A stretch of DNA of 32,143 nt from Methanoregulaceae archaeon (lineage in GTDB: Archaea > Halobacteriota > Methanomicrobia > Methanomicrobiales > Methanospirillaceae): positions 1 through 32,143 of the forward strand of contig JAJFVA010000009.1 of the NCBI GenBank assembly GCA_021371995.1, read 5' to 3'. Below are positions 7,912-16,512 of this stretch, one piece after another. The first letter of the stretch is position 1. The number at the start of each line of letters is the position of its first letter. Both the position numbers and the translations under genes were made by a program. A model generated the notes under the pieces. The model was given only the letters and a program-made list of their open reading frames with translations, made no database searches and had not been told where the DNA came from.

Positions 7912-8280
7912 TCATTCGTTTTCTTCAATCGGGCATTTTGCGATATATTCAAGATCGAACTTGTAGAAGTGGGTGAACCCGCAGTTCCTGCACCGTGCCG
8001 TAAAGTGGCTGCACCCGATGGTAAGGTCATGGGGACCGGTCGTGCGACAGTTACGGCAGGATGCCTCAGTAACGAGGTTCCAGAGATCATAACAGCCGAT
8101 CTTTGTGAAACTGCCTTCCTTTGTGACCTCCTCTCTCCTCGGGATAAAGATCCGGGTGGCACCACAGGTATCGCAGATGACCTGTGCCTGGTAGGGGACG
8201 GCCTTGATGATCTGGTCCGCCTCCTTGTTGCAATGGTAGCAGGTCGTCCGGAACCTGGTGAAGATAAACCGGTCCGTCAT
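7912..8280 (-). CDS. Small zinc-ribbon protein of unknown function
   Basis: A 122-residue protein with 11 cysteines. Four CxxC pairs form two likely zinc ribbons: C14/C17 with C36/C39, and C75/C78 with C97/C100. Extra cysteines stand at 63, 90 and 116. Short strands rich in aromatics separate the pairs (HYKF-like segments near the end). I do not recognise the family. Double zinc-ribbon proteins of this size often bind nucleic acid or a protein partner. It appears to have its own promoter (CTTATAGC near 8300-8307), giving a nearly leaderless message, and converges on the por operon. RNA- or transcription-related binding would be a guess. Confidence 0.7.
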   Translation of the reverse strand: MTDRFIFTRFRTTCYHCNKEADQIIKAVPYQAQVICDTCGATRIFIPRREEVTKEGSFTKIGCYDLWNLVTEASCRNCRTTGPHDLTIGCSHFTARCRNCGFTHFYKFDLEYIAKCPIEENE

Positions 8281-8398
8281 GCATGATCATTCCCGCGGAG
8301 GCTATAAGAAAGTAGTCATGCACAGGAAAACCCTGCTGGTGAAAAGCGGCACTGATGCCGGGGCTATGTTATTGTACTAAGCATCCAGGGATATTTTT

Positions 8399-8405
8399 AA
8401 AAAAA
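8399..8405 (-). terminator. Oligo-T terminator after thermosome gene
   Basis: On the minus strand a run of seven T residues lies about 40 bases after the thermosome stop codon, behind a C-rich stretch. Oligo-T tracts are the usual archaeal termination signal. The rest of the 163-base gap holds the promoter of the zinc-ribbon gene. Confidence 0.5.
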
Positions 8406-8443
8406 GGTTGTTTTGAGGGGAGAGGGGGGGTAAGAGGCGGGGA

Positions 8444-10105
8444 TTAGTAGTCGCCCATACCGGGCATGCCGCCCATGCCACCCATGCCGCCCATACCTTC
8501 CATGCCGCCGGGGGGTCCCTGGGGTGCTGCGCTCTTGGATGCGGCAATGACATCATCAATACGGAGGATCATCACGGCTGCCTCTGCAGCACTCGAGATA
8601 GCCTGCGTCTTGACACGGAGGGGCTCGACAACCCCGGACTTGAGCATGTCCTCGGCCTTGCCATCAAACACGTTCAGACCAACGGTTTTCTTGCCCTTCT
8701 CGTGGGCTGCACGGAGCTCTACCAGCATGTCGATGGGATCAAGCCCTGCATTCTCGGCAAGGGTCCTTGGGATGATCTCAAGGGCGCTTGCAAATGCCTC
8801 GATGGCGAGCTGTGCACGCCCTCCGACACTTGCTGCGTATTCGCGGAGGCGGAGCGAGAGTTCGATCTCAGGGGATCCGCCGCCTGCAACAAGTTTCTTG
8901 TCCTCAAAGACGACACCGACAACGCGGAGTGCATCCTCAACGGCACGCTCGATCTCGTCCACCACGTGCTCGGTCCCGCCACGGACGATGAGGGAGACGG
9001 CCTTGGGGTTCTTGCACTCGACAACAAAGATCATCTCCTCGCCGGAGACTTTCTTTTCCTCGACAAGCCCCGCAAAACCAAGCTCTTCCTTTGAAATGGC
9101 ATCGATGCTTGAGACAAGGTTCCCGCCGGTTGCCCGGGCGAGTTTCTCCATGTCGCTCTTCTTGACACGCCGTGTTGCAAAGATACCGGCCTTGGCCAGG
9201 TAGTGCTGGGCGATATCGTCGATTCCTTTCTGGCAGAAGAGGACGTTGGCTCCGGATGCCACGACCTTGTCGACAATGTTCTTGATCATCCGCTCCTCTT
9301 CATCGAGGAACGCCTGGAGTTGGTCCGGGCTTGTGATGTTGATCTCTGCATCGACTTCGGTCTTCTTGAACTCGACGGCTGCATTCAGGAGGAGGATCTT
9401 TGCGTTCTTCACCCTCTTTGGCATCGCGGGGTGGACACGCTCCTTGTCGATAAGGACTCCTTCGACAATCTCAGAGTTGTCCACGGATCCGCCGACTTTC
9501 TTCTCCACCTTGATGTTATCCTTGTCAACCGTCCCATCATCGTCAGCAACCATCATGACGGCCTTAACCACGAGGTCACAGAGCTTCTCCTTTGAAGCCT
9601 CCGCACCCTTGCCGGTCATGGCGGTCTCTGCGATCTTCTTCAGCATCGCTGCATCGGTCGGTTTGATGGTGATCGCGATGTTCTTCAGGATCTCCTGTGC
9701 CTTCTCAGCGGCCTGACGGTATCCCTGGGCGATCACGGTCGGGTGCACGTCCTGCTCAAGCAGGTCTTCCGCCCGCTTCAGCAGTTCTCCGGCAATGACG
9801 ACTGCAGTGGTGGTCCCGTCCCCGACTTCATCGTCCTGGGTCTTTGCGATCTCCACCATCATTTTTGCTGCCGGGTGCTCGATGTCCATCTCTTTGAGGA
9901 TTGTCACACCGTCGTTGGTAATTACGACATCGCCGATAGTGTCAACGAGCATCTTGTCCATGCCCTTCGGCCCAAGCGTCGTTCTTACCGCACTTGCAAC
10001 GGCCTTTGCGGCGGTGATATTCATACCCTGTGCATCACGTCCACGGGTGCGTGAACTGCCTTCTTTCAGAATAAGGATTGGTTGTCCTCCAAGCTGCTGT
10101 GCCAT
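8444..10105 (-). CDS. Thermosome subunit (group II chaperonin)
   Basis: This 553-residue group II chaperonin subunit has the ATP-binding motif [16 protein letters not shown], the GDGTT motif in its N-terminal part, and the glycine-methionine repeat tail (GGM repeats over the last 25 residues) typical of thermosomes. It assembles into double-ring ATP-dependent folding chambers in the cytoplasm. It is preceded by a strong TATA element (10146-10154) and a Shine-Dalgarno GTGGTGA six bases before the ATG, consistent with high expression. Methanogens often carry several paralogous subunits. Only one is seen here, so I do not assign alpha or beta. Confidence 0.96.
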   Translation of the reverse strand: MAQQLGGQPILILKEGSSRTRGRDAQGMNITAAKAVASAVRTTLGPKGMDKMLVDTIGDVVITNDGVTILKEMDIEHPAAKMMVEIAKTQDDEVGDGTTTAVVIAGELLKRAEDLLEQDVHPTVIAQGYRQAAEKAQEILKNIAITIKPTDAAMLKKIAETAMTGKGAEASKEKLCDLVVKAVMMVADDDGTVDKDNIKVEKKVGGSVDNSEIVEGVLIDKERVHPAMPKRVKNAKILLLNAAVEFKKTEVDAEINITSPDQLQAFLDEEERMIKNIVDKVVASGANVLFCQKGIDDIAQHYLAKAGIFATRRVKKSDMEKLARATGGNLVSSIDAISKEELGFAGLVEEKKVSGEEMIFVVECKNPKAVSLIVRGGTEHVVDEIERAVEDALRVVGVVFEDKKLVAGGGSPEIELSLRLREYAASVGGRAQLAIEAFASALEIIPRTLAENAGLDPIDMLVELRAAHEKGKKTVGLNVFDGKAEDMLKSGVVEPLRVKTQAISSAAEAAVMILRIDDVIAASKSAAPQGPPGGMEGMGGMGGMGGMPGMGDY

Positions 10106-10145
10106 AGATATTCACCACTTGTAGCGATAAAATTGGTTTGTGGTT

Positions 10146-10154
10146 CTATATAAA
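10146..10154 (-). promoter_or_regulatory. Strong TATA box of the thermosome gene
   Basis: On the minus strand the bases read TTTATATAG, centred about 45 bases before the thermosome ATG and 3 bases past the stop codon of the upstream regulator gene. This predicts a transcript start near 10123 with a short leader containing the GTGGTGA ribosome site. Confidence 0.6.
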
Positions 10155-10156
10155 TA

Positions 10157-11074
10157 TTATGACTTATCGATCATATCGATCAGCTCTTCACCGTCTGCAA
10201 CTGAATGGAGCCGCTCCTCTCCAATCACCAGGGTACTGCCGATCTTTTTCTGCTTATAATAGTCAGTGAGCACGCACATCGCATGGGTCCCGGTGACCTG
10301 CGAGATATTCCCGATGAGTGCAGCGCGCCTGACAACCTTATCGGTCGTGCCATACCCGGCGAGGATGGTATGATCTGAAAATTCGATCATGGCCTGGAAG
10401 GGAGCCCGGTGCATGGTGTGGAGCTTCATGCCGATCCGTTCAAGGAAGCTCATCGGGACGTCTTCTTTTTCCTTCTCCGGTTCGTTCATGAAGTGGGACT
10501 CGTAGGTGATGAGGTCGATCGACCTGACAAGTGCTGCATCAAAGATCTCCTCAATCCGGAGCGCGATGTCGAGCGTGGTACCCATACCGCTCTCATACTT
10601 GCTGATAGCCCTGCGGGAGACACCGAGAAGGGTGCCAAGGTCTCCAAGTGAGAGGTTCCGCTTCTCCCGCTGCTCGCGGAGTACCTCCCCGTTGATGTTC
10701 ACGTAGAGCCCGCCCGGGGAGGCGTACACAAGAGGAGGATTGTTCTCGACAAAGGCATCATAGAGGGTTGAGACACTGACCGCATAGATACCGTACCTGA
10801 CATACACGGCTCCCCGCTCGAGCTCCGCATCACGGGCTCTCTCGCCGATAATCATGGGTGATCCCCGGAGAGAGCGTGCAATATGATCGAGATCCCGGGC
10901 CGTCTCCTCGCTCACGCTGTCGATATGGGAGACCACCTTGATGACAAGAAGGGTTTCCCGCCTCCCTGCAATCAGGTCGAAGCTCCGCGGCCTCATGGAG
11001 AAACGTTCCGTGACCCGGAACCCGGCCATGAGCAGTACCGATACAACCATCTGGAGGAGGCGATCCTGGGACAT
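10157..11074 (-). CDS. Archaeal HTH-type transcriptional regulator (COG1395-like)
   Basis: A 305-residue regulator. Its N-terminal domain (about 1-110) has a restriction-nuclease-like strand order (SFDLIAGRRETLLVIKV) but no obvious catalytic set. A helix-turn-helix of the Cro/XRE type lies at about 131-180 (LREQREKRNLSLGDLGTLLGVSRRAISKYESG). A C-terminal domain of about 120 residues may sense a ligand. This architecture matches a conserved archaeal family of putative regulators with unknown targets. It is divergent from tiaS, with 50 bases between the starts, and lies directly upstream of the thermosome gene on the same strand. A perfect 10-base palindrome in the divergent region is a candidate binding site. 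Confidence 0.82.
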   Translation of the reverse strand: MSQDRLLQMVVSVLLMAGFRVTERFSMRPRSFDLIAGRRETLLVIKVVSHIDSVSEETARDLDHIARSLRGSPMIIGERARDAELERGAVYVRYGIYAVSVSTLYDAFVENNPPLVYASPGGLYVNINGEVLREQREKRNLSLGDLGTLLGVSRRAISKYESGMGTTLDIALRIEEIFDAALVRSIDLITYESHFMNEPEKEKEDVPMSFLERIGMKLHTMHRAPFQAMIEFSDHTILAGYGTTDKVVRRAALIGNISQVTGTHAMCVLTDYYKQKKIGSTLVIGEERLHSVADGEELIDMIDKS

Positions 11075-11104
11075 TTCCGTTACGAATGGATATAGCAGGG
11101 CAGG

Positions 11105-11114
11105 CTATTAATAG
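11105..11114. promoter_or_regulatory. Perfect palindrome CTATTAATAG in divergent promoter region
   Basis: The 10 bases are fully self-complementary and lie 34 bases before the regulator ATG, at TATA-box distance, and 11 bases before tiaS. It may be the regulator's TATA element, an autoregulatory operator, or both. GATATAGC at about 11088-11095 is a better-placed TATA for tiaS. Confidence 0.35.
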
Positions 11115-11124
11115 TAGTGCATAC

Positions 11125-12366
11125 ATGCGAATCGGAATCGACGACACGGATTCGCCGGCCGGGATGTGTACCACCTACCTCGGGGCAGTTCTTGCCGGCC
11201 GGCTTTCTGATTCCGGGATGACCGTGAGGGATGCAATTCTGGTCCGGCTGAATCCCAATGTGATCCACAAGACCCGCGGGAATGCAGCGATCTGCCTTGA
11301 TGTCCTGGGTGATCCGGACACCGCGTTTGGCATGGCATGCGACATCGTTGAGGAGCTGGCCGATTTCTCCTGCGAGGACACAAACCCCGGGGTTGTCGTT
11401 TCCGAAGCAGATCTTCCCGTAGAATTCTACGAAAAAGCGGTCGGGGATTTCTGCGAGACTGACGAGGCAATCGCGCTTCTTGCGAAGGCGGGAGCCCGCT
11501 TTCGGGGATACAGAAACGGGCGGGGACTGATCGGGGCTGCTGCCGCGGTCGCCAGCCGGTTTGAAGATACAACCTCCGAGATTCTTGTGTACCGCAAACC
11601 GGAACGGTGGGGATCCCCACGGACGGTCGATCGTGAAAGCCTCTTTCTGGCAGAACGGGAGACGTATCCCCACACGTGGGATACGGTAGATACAGAAAAC
11701 GATGTCGTTGTCTGTGTCCCCCACACCCCGGACCCGGTCCTCTTTGGTATCCGGGGGGTATCAGAGGAGTGGGTGCTCCGGGCGCGAAGCATGGTTTGTT
11801 CGGAAGAGCCGGAGCGGGAAAGAGTATTTACGACAAATCAGGGGACCGATGCCCACCTGGGAAAAGGATCCATCGGGGCCCTTGAACCCGGAAGATCCTA
11901 CCTGATCAGGGGGACAGTCTCCTCGGTCCCGGTCACCCGGACAGGCGGGCATGTCTCGTTCATGCTGTCAGAAGGCGCTCGTTCTGTCCGGTGCATGGCA
12001 TACGAACCGACAAAAGGATTCAGGGATATCATACGTATGCTCCGTCCCGGGGACGAGCTGGTGGTTGCCGGGAGTTACAAGGAAGGGAGCATAAATCTCG
12101 AAAAAATCAGGGTGATATCGGTCATATCCCTGTCCGAACGAAAGGCACCGTTCTGCGTTTCGTGCCAGAAGCGAATGACAAGTGCAGGGACGGCCAAGGG
12201 GTATAAATGCCGGATCTGCGGTGCACGTGAACAGGAACCGGATCTCGTGCGCCTCCCCCGGAATCTGAAACCCGGCTGGTACGAGGTTCCGCCTTCTGCC
12301 CGGCGTCATCTGGCAAAGCCGCTCTGCAGGGGACAGCCGGATCTGGAAAAATACGGGATAGCGTGA
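11125..12366 (+). CDS. tiaS: tRNA(Ile2) 2-agmatinylcytidine synthetase TiaS
   Basis: The 413-residue protein starts MRIGIDDTDSPAGMC, the TiaS hallmark, and continues with an N-terminal catalytic half (RGNAAICLDVLG), an OB-fold-like region (about 255-335) and a C-terminal zinc ribbon (C344/C347 and C362/C365). TiaS attaches agmatine to C34 of the AUA-reading tRNA(Ile), so that it reads AUA and not AUG. It is essential in archaea. I start it at 11125 because the family begins exactly with MRIGIDDTD; upstream in-frame codons lack similarity. A TATA-like GATATAGC about 32 bases upstream suggests a leaderless transcript. The stop codon directly abuts that of the convergent gene. Confidence 0.93.
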   Translation: MRIGIDDTDSPAGMCTTYLGAVLAGRLSDSGMTVRDAILVRLNPNVIHKTRGNAAICLDVLGDPDTAFGMACDIVEELADFSCEDTNPGVVVSEADLPVEFYEKAVGDFCETDEAIALLAKAGARFRGYRNGRGLIGAAAAVASRFEDTTSEILVYRKPERWGSPRTVDRESLFLAERETYPHTWDTVDTENDVVVCVPHTPDPVLFGIRGVSEEWVLRARSMVCSEEPERERVFTTNQGTDAHLGKGSIGALEPGRSYLIRGTVSSVPVTRTGGHVSFMLSEGARSVRCMAYEPTKGFRDIIRMLRPGDELVVAGSYKEGSINLEKIRVISVISLSERKAPFCVSCQKRMTSAGTAKGYKCRICGAREQEPDLVRLPRNLKPGWYEVPPSARRHLAKPLCRGQPDLEKYGIA

Positions 12367-15300
12367 TCAGCAGGACGGTTCCTCTCCGGGCGTATCCTTC
12401 TCTACGATCATGATCTCTTCAGGGGAGAGGCGATAGAGCTCATAGACTATCCCGTCAATCCGGCGGTCCAGTTCCATGATCTGCTGCCGGTATAGTGTCT
12501 TTTTTCGGATATCGTTCGTTTCGGCAGATCTCTTCCGGATCAGGAGGACCCGCCCCACCAGGGCTTCAAGCGAATCGTGCCTGGCTGATTCGGCACGGTC
12601 ATCGAAGTCAGGGACAAAGACCGGGATATGTTCGAAGAGAGGGCCGTATAATCTCCTGTAATCCCCCCGGAATGGCGGAACCGTATTCCTGATGACGAAC
12701 CAGATGAGCCGTGAGTTCAGGATCGAAAGCAGGTAGGGGGATGATGACCCGATGATCCGGCAGGTATCAGGGCAATAGTGGCCGGACACATCCAGGGTAA
12801 ATCTTCTTTCTCTCGCAATTCCCGGGAATAAAATTTTAGGCTTTTCAAACAGGTCGGCAGAATTATAGGTATTTGGATGTTCGTACCAGTGAGACGCATC
12901 TGACTTTTTTTGTATACCTTCCTCTCCTTTAACATCCCTTTTCCCCTGAACAGGTTCCTTTTTATGGCGCATGAGATACCGGAATACTGCGGGATACTTT
13001 TTCATGTCAGTTCCCAGCGGAACCATGATGAGGTGACTGCCACCAGTATCAGGAGGCAGGTATCGTTGCAGGCCTTTGCAGGAAAGAAAAGGCCTGATGA
13101 TCGCGGCTGATTCCGGATCTTCCTCAATGAGCCGCTTTTTTGTCTCCTCATCGATTATAAGAGCAGAACAATTCCCGATCCTTATTCCCGGACACAGTGC
13201 GCCCATAACATACTCCCCAAGCGGGGTTCCGGCCTTCTGCACCTTGCTGACAAGATCCTGCACCCTTGTATCCGAAAGGATCCATCTCCCCTCCCCAAGC
13301 CGGCTCATGGGGAGTGTATACCGGTGCGTTTCCAGATAGCCTTCAGCGGTCCCTGGTTCCGGAATCTCTCCCTGCACCACGGAAAGAGAGGGTCCCGGCG
13401 CCTCTTTTACCGCCCTGATACTGCAGGATTGCAGGAGACCATCCCACCCTCCTCCCCTATTGCCGGTGTCGATGATCTCCCGTATTCCGAATCCTCGAAG
13501 GAAACTCCGGAGCTTCGTTCCATTGTCCGCCCGCAGCCACGCATCCGGGAGTATGGCGGAGAACTGCCCTCCCGGCCTGAGAAGCATGATTCCTTTCTCC
13601 ACAAAGCAGTGATACAGGTCTGCCGTGCCCGGGAAGATCCTGTACCGCTTCTCAAGGTATTCCTTCTCCCCTTTGAGCGATTCCCTGCGAAAATGGGGGG
13701 GATGACCGGTGACCATGTCAAATCCTCCCGATTTCATGATACCCGGGAATGCTGCTTCCCAGTCAAACACATGGAGCCGTTCCCATGAACGGGGATCGAT
13801 CAGTGATGCATCAGGGTCATTAAAAATATCGGGGCCGACAAGCGAATTCCCGCACCGGATATTCCCGGAGAGATCCGGGAGCGGGAGTCCGCCATGATCC
13901 ATATCTTCCATTAGTTTTACGAGGAGGAGGAACCTTGTTGTCCCAACCGCTCTCCTGTCGATATCCACCCCGAAGATCGTGGCAAGCAGGATCCTCTTTC
14001 TTTCTCCTGCCGTGAGTCTCCAGGTGATCTCTTCCCGTGATGAATTCCCCCCGCGTTCCGTGCAACGGATGATGGGAAGAGGGGGGGCCGTATCCCCCTC
14101 TTTTCCAGGTCCCGGCAAAAAACCCAGGGTGTTGTCCAGAGTAAAGTTCGCGCGCCCTATGACGGGTACGAGGTTTTCAGTATACCATCTGAGATGCCAG
14201 TCGAGGAGGAATTCGTACGCCATGACCAGGAACAGGCCGGATCCGCAGGCAGGATCAAGCACACGGAGGCCTGCGATATCCCGCGGTGTCTTTCCCTTCA
14301 CGAGCTCAAAAAGGGTCTCTCTCACGATATATGCTGCAATCTCACGCGGAGTGCCGGAAGGGCCCCCGGCCGCCCTTATTTCGGGACGCTCCTCGACAAA
14401 GGCCTGGTGCCCGGTGGTGAGCCGGATCACCTTCCCGAGGAACGGAGAAAAGACCTCCGCGAGTATCTGAGCGGGGATCACGGAAAACTCGTACGGGCTT
14501 TCCGGGGGGGAGATCCGGGTGATGATCTTTTTTATCGATTCATCATCGACAGAAAGGGTGAGCGTCAGATCGTCAGAGGGTTCGTCTGTGCCCGTTCCTT
14601 CCGAAAAACGGAAGAGCCCTCCACCGTATTCATCCTCAGCGTACCTGAAAAGCCCGCAGAGCCTGCCATAGGCCGACCCCCCTTCGATGACTCTCCGGAG
14701 GATTCCGTACTGCCCGATCCCCCTGTCTTCCGCGATACGGAGAAAGAGGATGCGGCTGAGAAGCTGCTGCACCGCCTCGTTGATTGCCCCCGCAGAAAGC
14801 CCGTGGTTGCGGAGCGCAATCCTTTTTGCGAGCAGGAGCCGCCACTCTTCGATGTCACCCAAAAGCAGTTGTCTGATGCCGGCTGCCCCTTTTTCAACCC
14901 CCCTCTCTTTGAGGAAAAGACCTGGTGATCCCCCAAGAACACACTCCCGGGAGATCACTGCCGCGATCCGGTCCCACTTTTCTGCGTACTGGTCAACCGC
15001 AACCCTGGCAATCCGCGCTATGGCCGCATCGTCCCCGCACTGCACCGGGATCGTGGCATCATAGATCGCTGATTCCCCAAAATTCGTGAGGATGGCAAGT
15101 TTCAGCCCGGCATTCCATGCATACCTGCGGAGATCGAGCAGCCCGCCGGCAGTCCCGGGATCTGCAGCCGAAGGATTCCCGATCATGATTGCTATCACCC
15201 CGCCGGATTGGGTGCAGAGAACATAATCGACAGACTTTATCCGGCCGTTACTGCGGAAAGGGATATCCCGGCTGACCCCGGTGCGTTGCTTCCTGCACTC

Positions 15301-15522
15301 CCCTGGTTGTTCCGGCCCCCAGCCAATGTTTTCCAGGAACAGATCGATGAATTCCCTGCAGCTGTCCCGGCTGACCGTATCCCTCTCTGCAGCGTGCGGG
15401 AGGATAGCCCGGTACCGCTCGATAAGTCCGGTGATTGATGGAGGTGCTGGCATTGCAGGTATGATAGGGTCTGACCTGCGTAACCGAAAATATTCCTTTC
15501 CCGCACCTTCACCAGCAGGCAT
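12367..15522 (-). CDS. Type IIG restriction-modification-like protein with altered nuclease and methylase motifs
   Basis: A 1,051-residue protein with the layout of fused type IIG enzymes: an N-terminal nuclease-like region (about 1-200), a helical linker (about 200-400), a gamma-type N6-adenine methylase core (about 410-720) and a C-terminal TaqI-like specificity region (about 740-1000). The SAM motif is intact (D423-PACGSG-LF). The catalytic NPPY motif, however, reads H607-P-P-H610-F in FDMVTGHPPHF. In the nuclease region, D99 (SVDYVL) is followed by IAIMIGN (114-116 = I-G-N) where E-x-K is expected. Both activities are probably lost although the frame is open throughout. It could be a recently decayed enzyme or a DNA-binding protein with a new role. 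No other defence gene is adjacent. A TATA element shared with dys supports the start at 15522; an alternative ATG is at 15453. Confidence 0.85.
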   Translation of the reverse strand: MPAGEGAGKEYFRLRRSDPIIPAMPAPPSITGLIERYRAILPHAAERDTVSRDSCREFIDLFLENIGWGPEQPGECRKQRTGVSRDIPFRSNGRIKSVDYVLCTQSGGVIAIMIGNPSAADPGTAGGLLDLRRYAWNAGLKLAILTNFGESAIYDATIPVQCGDDAAIARIARVAVDQYAEKWDRIAAVISRECVLGGSPGLFLKERGVEKGAAGIRQLLLGDIEEWRLLLAKRIALRNHGLSAGAINEAVQQLLSRILFLRIAEDRGIGQYGILRRVIEGGSAYGRLCGLFRYAEDEYGGGLFRFSEGTGTDEPSDDLTLTLSVDDESIKKIITRISPPESPYEFSVIPAQILAEVFSPFLGKVIRLTTGHQAFVEERPEIRAAGGPSGTPREIAAYIVRETLFELVKGKTPRDIAGLRVLDPACGSGLFLVMAYEFLLDWHLRWYTENLVPVIGRANFTLDNTLGFLPGPGKEGDTAPPLPIIRCTERGGNSSREEITWRLTAGERKRILLATIFGVDIDRRAVGTTRFLLLVKLMEDMDHGGLPLPDLSGNIRCGNSLVGPDIFNDPDASLIDPRSWERLHVFDWEAAFPGIMKSGGFDMVTGHPPHFRRESLKGEKEYLEKRYRIFPGTADLYHCFVEKGIMLLRPGGQFSAILPDAWLRADNGTKLRSFLRGFGIREIIDTGNRGGGWDGLLQSCSIRAVKEAPGPSLSVVQGEIPEPGTAEGYLETHRYTLPMSRLGEGRWILSDTRVQDLVSKVQKAGTPLGEYVMGALCPGIRIGNCSALIIDEETKKRLIEEDPESAAIIRPFLSCKGLQRYLPPDTGGSHLIMVPLGTDMKKYPAVFRYLMRHKKEPVQGKRDVKGEEGIQKKSDASHWYEHPNTYNSADLFEKPKILFPGIARERRFTLDVSGHYCPDTCRIIGSSSPYLLSILNSRLIWFVIRNTVPPFRGDYRRLYGPLFEHIPVFVPDFDDRAESARHDSLEALVGRVLLIRKRSAETNDIRKKTLYRQQIMELDRRIDGIVYELYRLSPEEIMIVEKDTPGEEPSC

Positions 15523-15550
15523 CCTGCCGGAAAGAACCCTGAGGACGCAC

Positions 15551-15556
15551 TTATAA
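15551..15556. promoter_or_regulatory. Shared bidirectional TATA element between dys and the IIG-like gene
   Basis: The palindromic TTATAA lies about 30 bases from the dys ATG on one side and about 31 from the restriction-modification-like ATG on the other. Both are standard TATA distances for leaderless archaeal transcripts, and no other AT-rich box is equally placed in this 60-base gap. Confidence 0.45.
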
Positions 15557-15582
15557 CGTTTCAGCGAACTTAATTCTCTAGC

Positions 15583-16512
15583 ATGGAATGCGGGGATCCC
15601 GTAGAGCAGGTGTCATTACGGCCCGGTATGAGCGTGGACGAGCTGATGCGCCAGCTCGCACGGGCCGGAGCGTATAACGGGGGTGCGCTTGCCCGGGCTG
15701 CCGATATCTACGAACGGATGCTTACCGACAGGAATGCCGTGAAATTTTTCGGGCTCGCGGGAGCAATGGTCCCAGCGGGGATGGGAGGGATCGTGAGCGA
15801 TCTTCTATCACGCGGACATATCGATGTCCTTGTCAGCACCGGGGCCAATCTCACCCATGATATCATTGAAGCGCTGGGGTGCCGGCATTACCACGGCTCC
15901 GCATGCTGCTCTGATGTCGAGCTCAGGCAGGATGAGATCAACCGCATTTACGATGTGTACCTCCCGAACGATGCGTTTATTACGTTCGAGGGTTTTATCC
16001 AGGACGCTCTGGCTTCGCTCGATCCCGGGCGGAGCTATCCCATCACCGGGCTGATGGCGATGCTCGGGCAGCGGCTCGACCACGGGATCCTGTCAACGGC
16101 AGCGGGCAAAGGTGTGCCGGTATACTGTCCTGCTGTGGCCGATTCGATGATCGGGCTCCAGTGCTGGCTTTTCTCCCAGTCAGGAAAAATCTCGGTGGAC
16201 GCATTTTCTGATATGAAAGACCTGATCGATCTCTGTTTTACCGCCAAAAAGGCCGGAGCGCTGCTTATCGGGGGCGGTGTGCCGAAGAACTTTATCCTCC
16301 AGAGCATGCTGATGACCCCGCAGGGATTCAGCTATGCCGTCCAGCTGACGGGGGACCGGCCGGACCTCGGCGGGCTTTCCGGAGCAACCCTCGATGAAGC
16401 ACGGTCGTGGGGTAAAATTACCGGGGATGCAGCGGCGGTGACCGTCTATGGCGACGCAACGATCACCCTCCCGATGCTTGTCGCGGCAGTGCTGGAGCGG
16501 ATCGCGCGATGA
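15583..16512 (+). CDS. dys: Deoxyhypusine synthase
   Basis: The 309-residue protein matches deoxyhypusine synthase: FFGLAGAMVPAGM, STGANLTHDIIEALGC, the RLDHGILSTA stretch, and the catalytic lysine K278 in RSWGKI followed by VYGDATITLPMLVAAVLE. It transfers the butylamine part of spermidine to one lysine of aIF5A, using NAD, as the first step of hypusine formation. Archaeal homologues can act on other polyamines such as agmatine, so the donor is not certain. It overlaps pyrF by 4 bases (ATGA) and should be co-transcribed with it. The start lies 30 bases after TTATAA, implying a leaderless message. Confidence 0.93.
   Translation: MECGDPVEQVSLRPGMSVDELMRQLARAGAYNGGALARAADIYERMLTDRNAVKFFGLAGAMVPAGMGGIVSDLLSRGHIDVLVSTGANLTHDIIEALGCRHYHGSACCSDVELRQDEINRIYDVYLPNDAFITFEGFIQDALASLDPGRSYPITGLMAMLGQRLDHGILSTAAGKGVPVYCPAVADSMIGLQCWLFSQSGKISVDAFSDMKDLIDLCFTAKKAGALLIGGGVPKNFILQSMLMTPQGFSYAVQLTGDRPDLGGLSGATLDEARSWGKITGDAAAVTVYGDATITLPMLVAAVLERIAR

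Noticed and set aside
8466-9203. Plus-strand frame rich in Ser, Thr and Pro opposite the thermosome
   Set aside because: The proline/methionine start is the antisense reading of the glycine-methionine tail; it has no ribosome site or family match.
10157-11074. Nuclease activity for the N-terminal part of the HTH regulator
   Set aside because: The strand pattern resembles a restriction-endonuclease fold, but the full set of catalytic acids and lysine is missing.
12367-15522. BREX or other multi-gene defence system
   Set aside because: The methylase-like protein stands alone between housekeeping genes; no phosphatase, ATPase or helicase partners are present.
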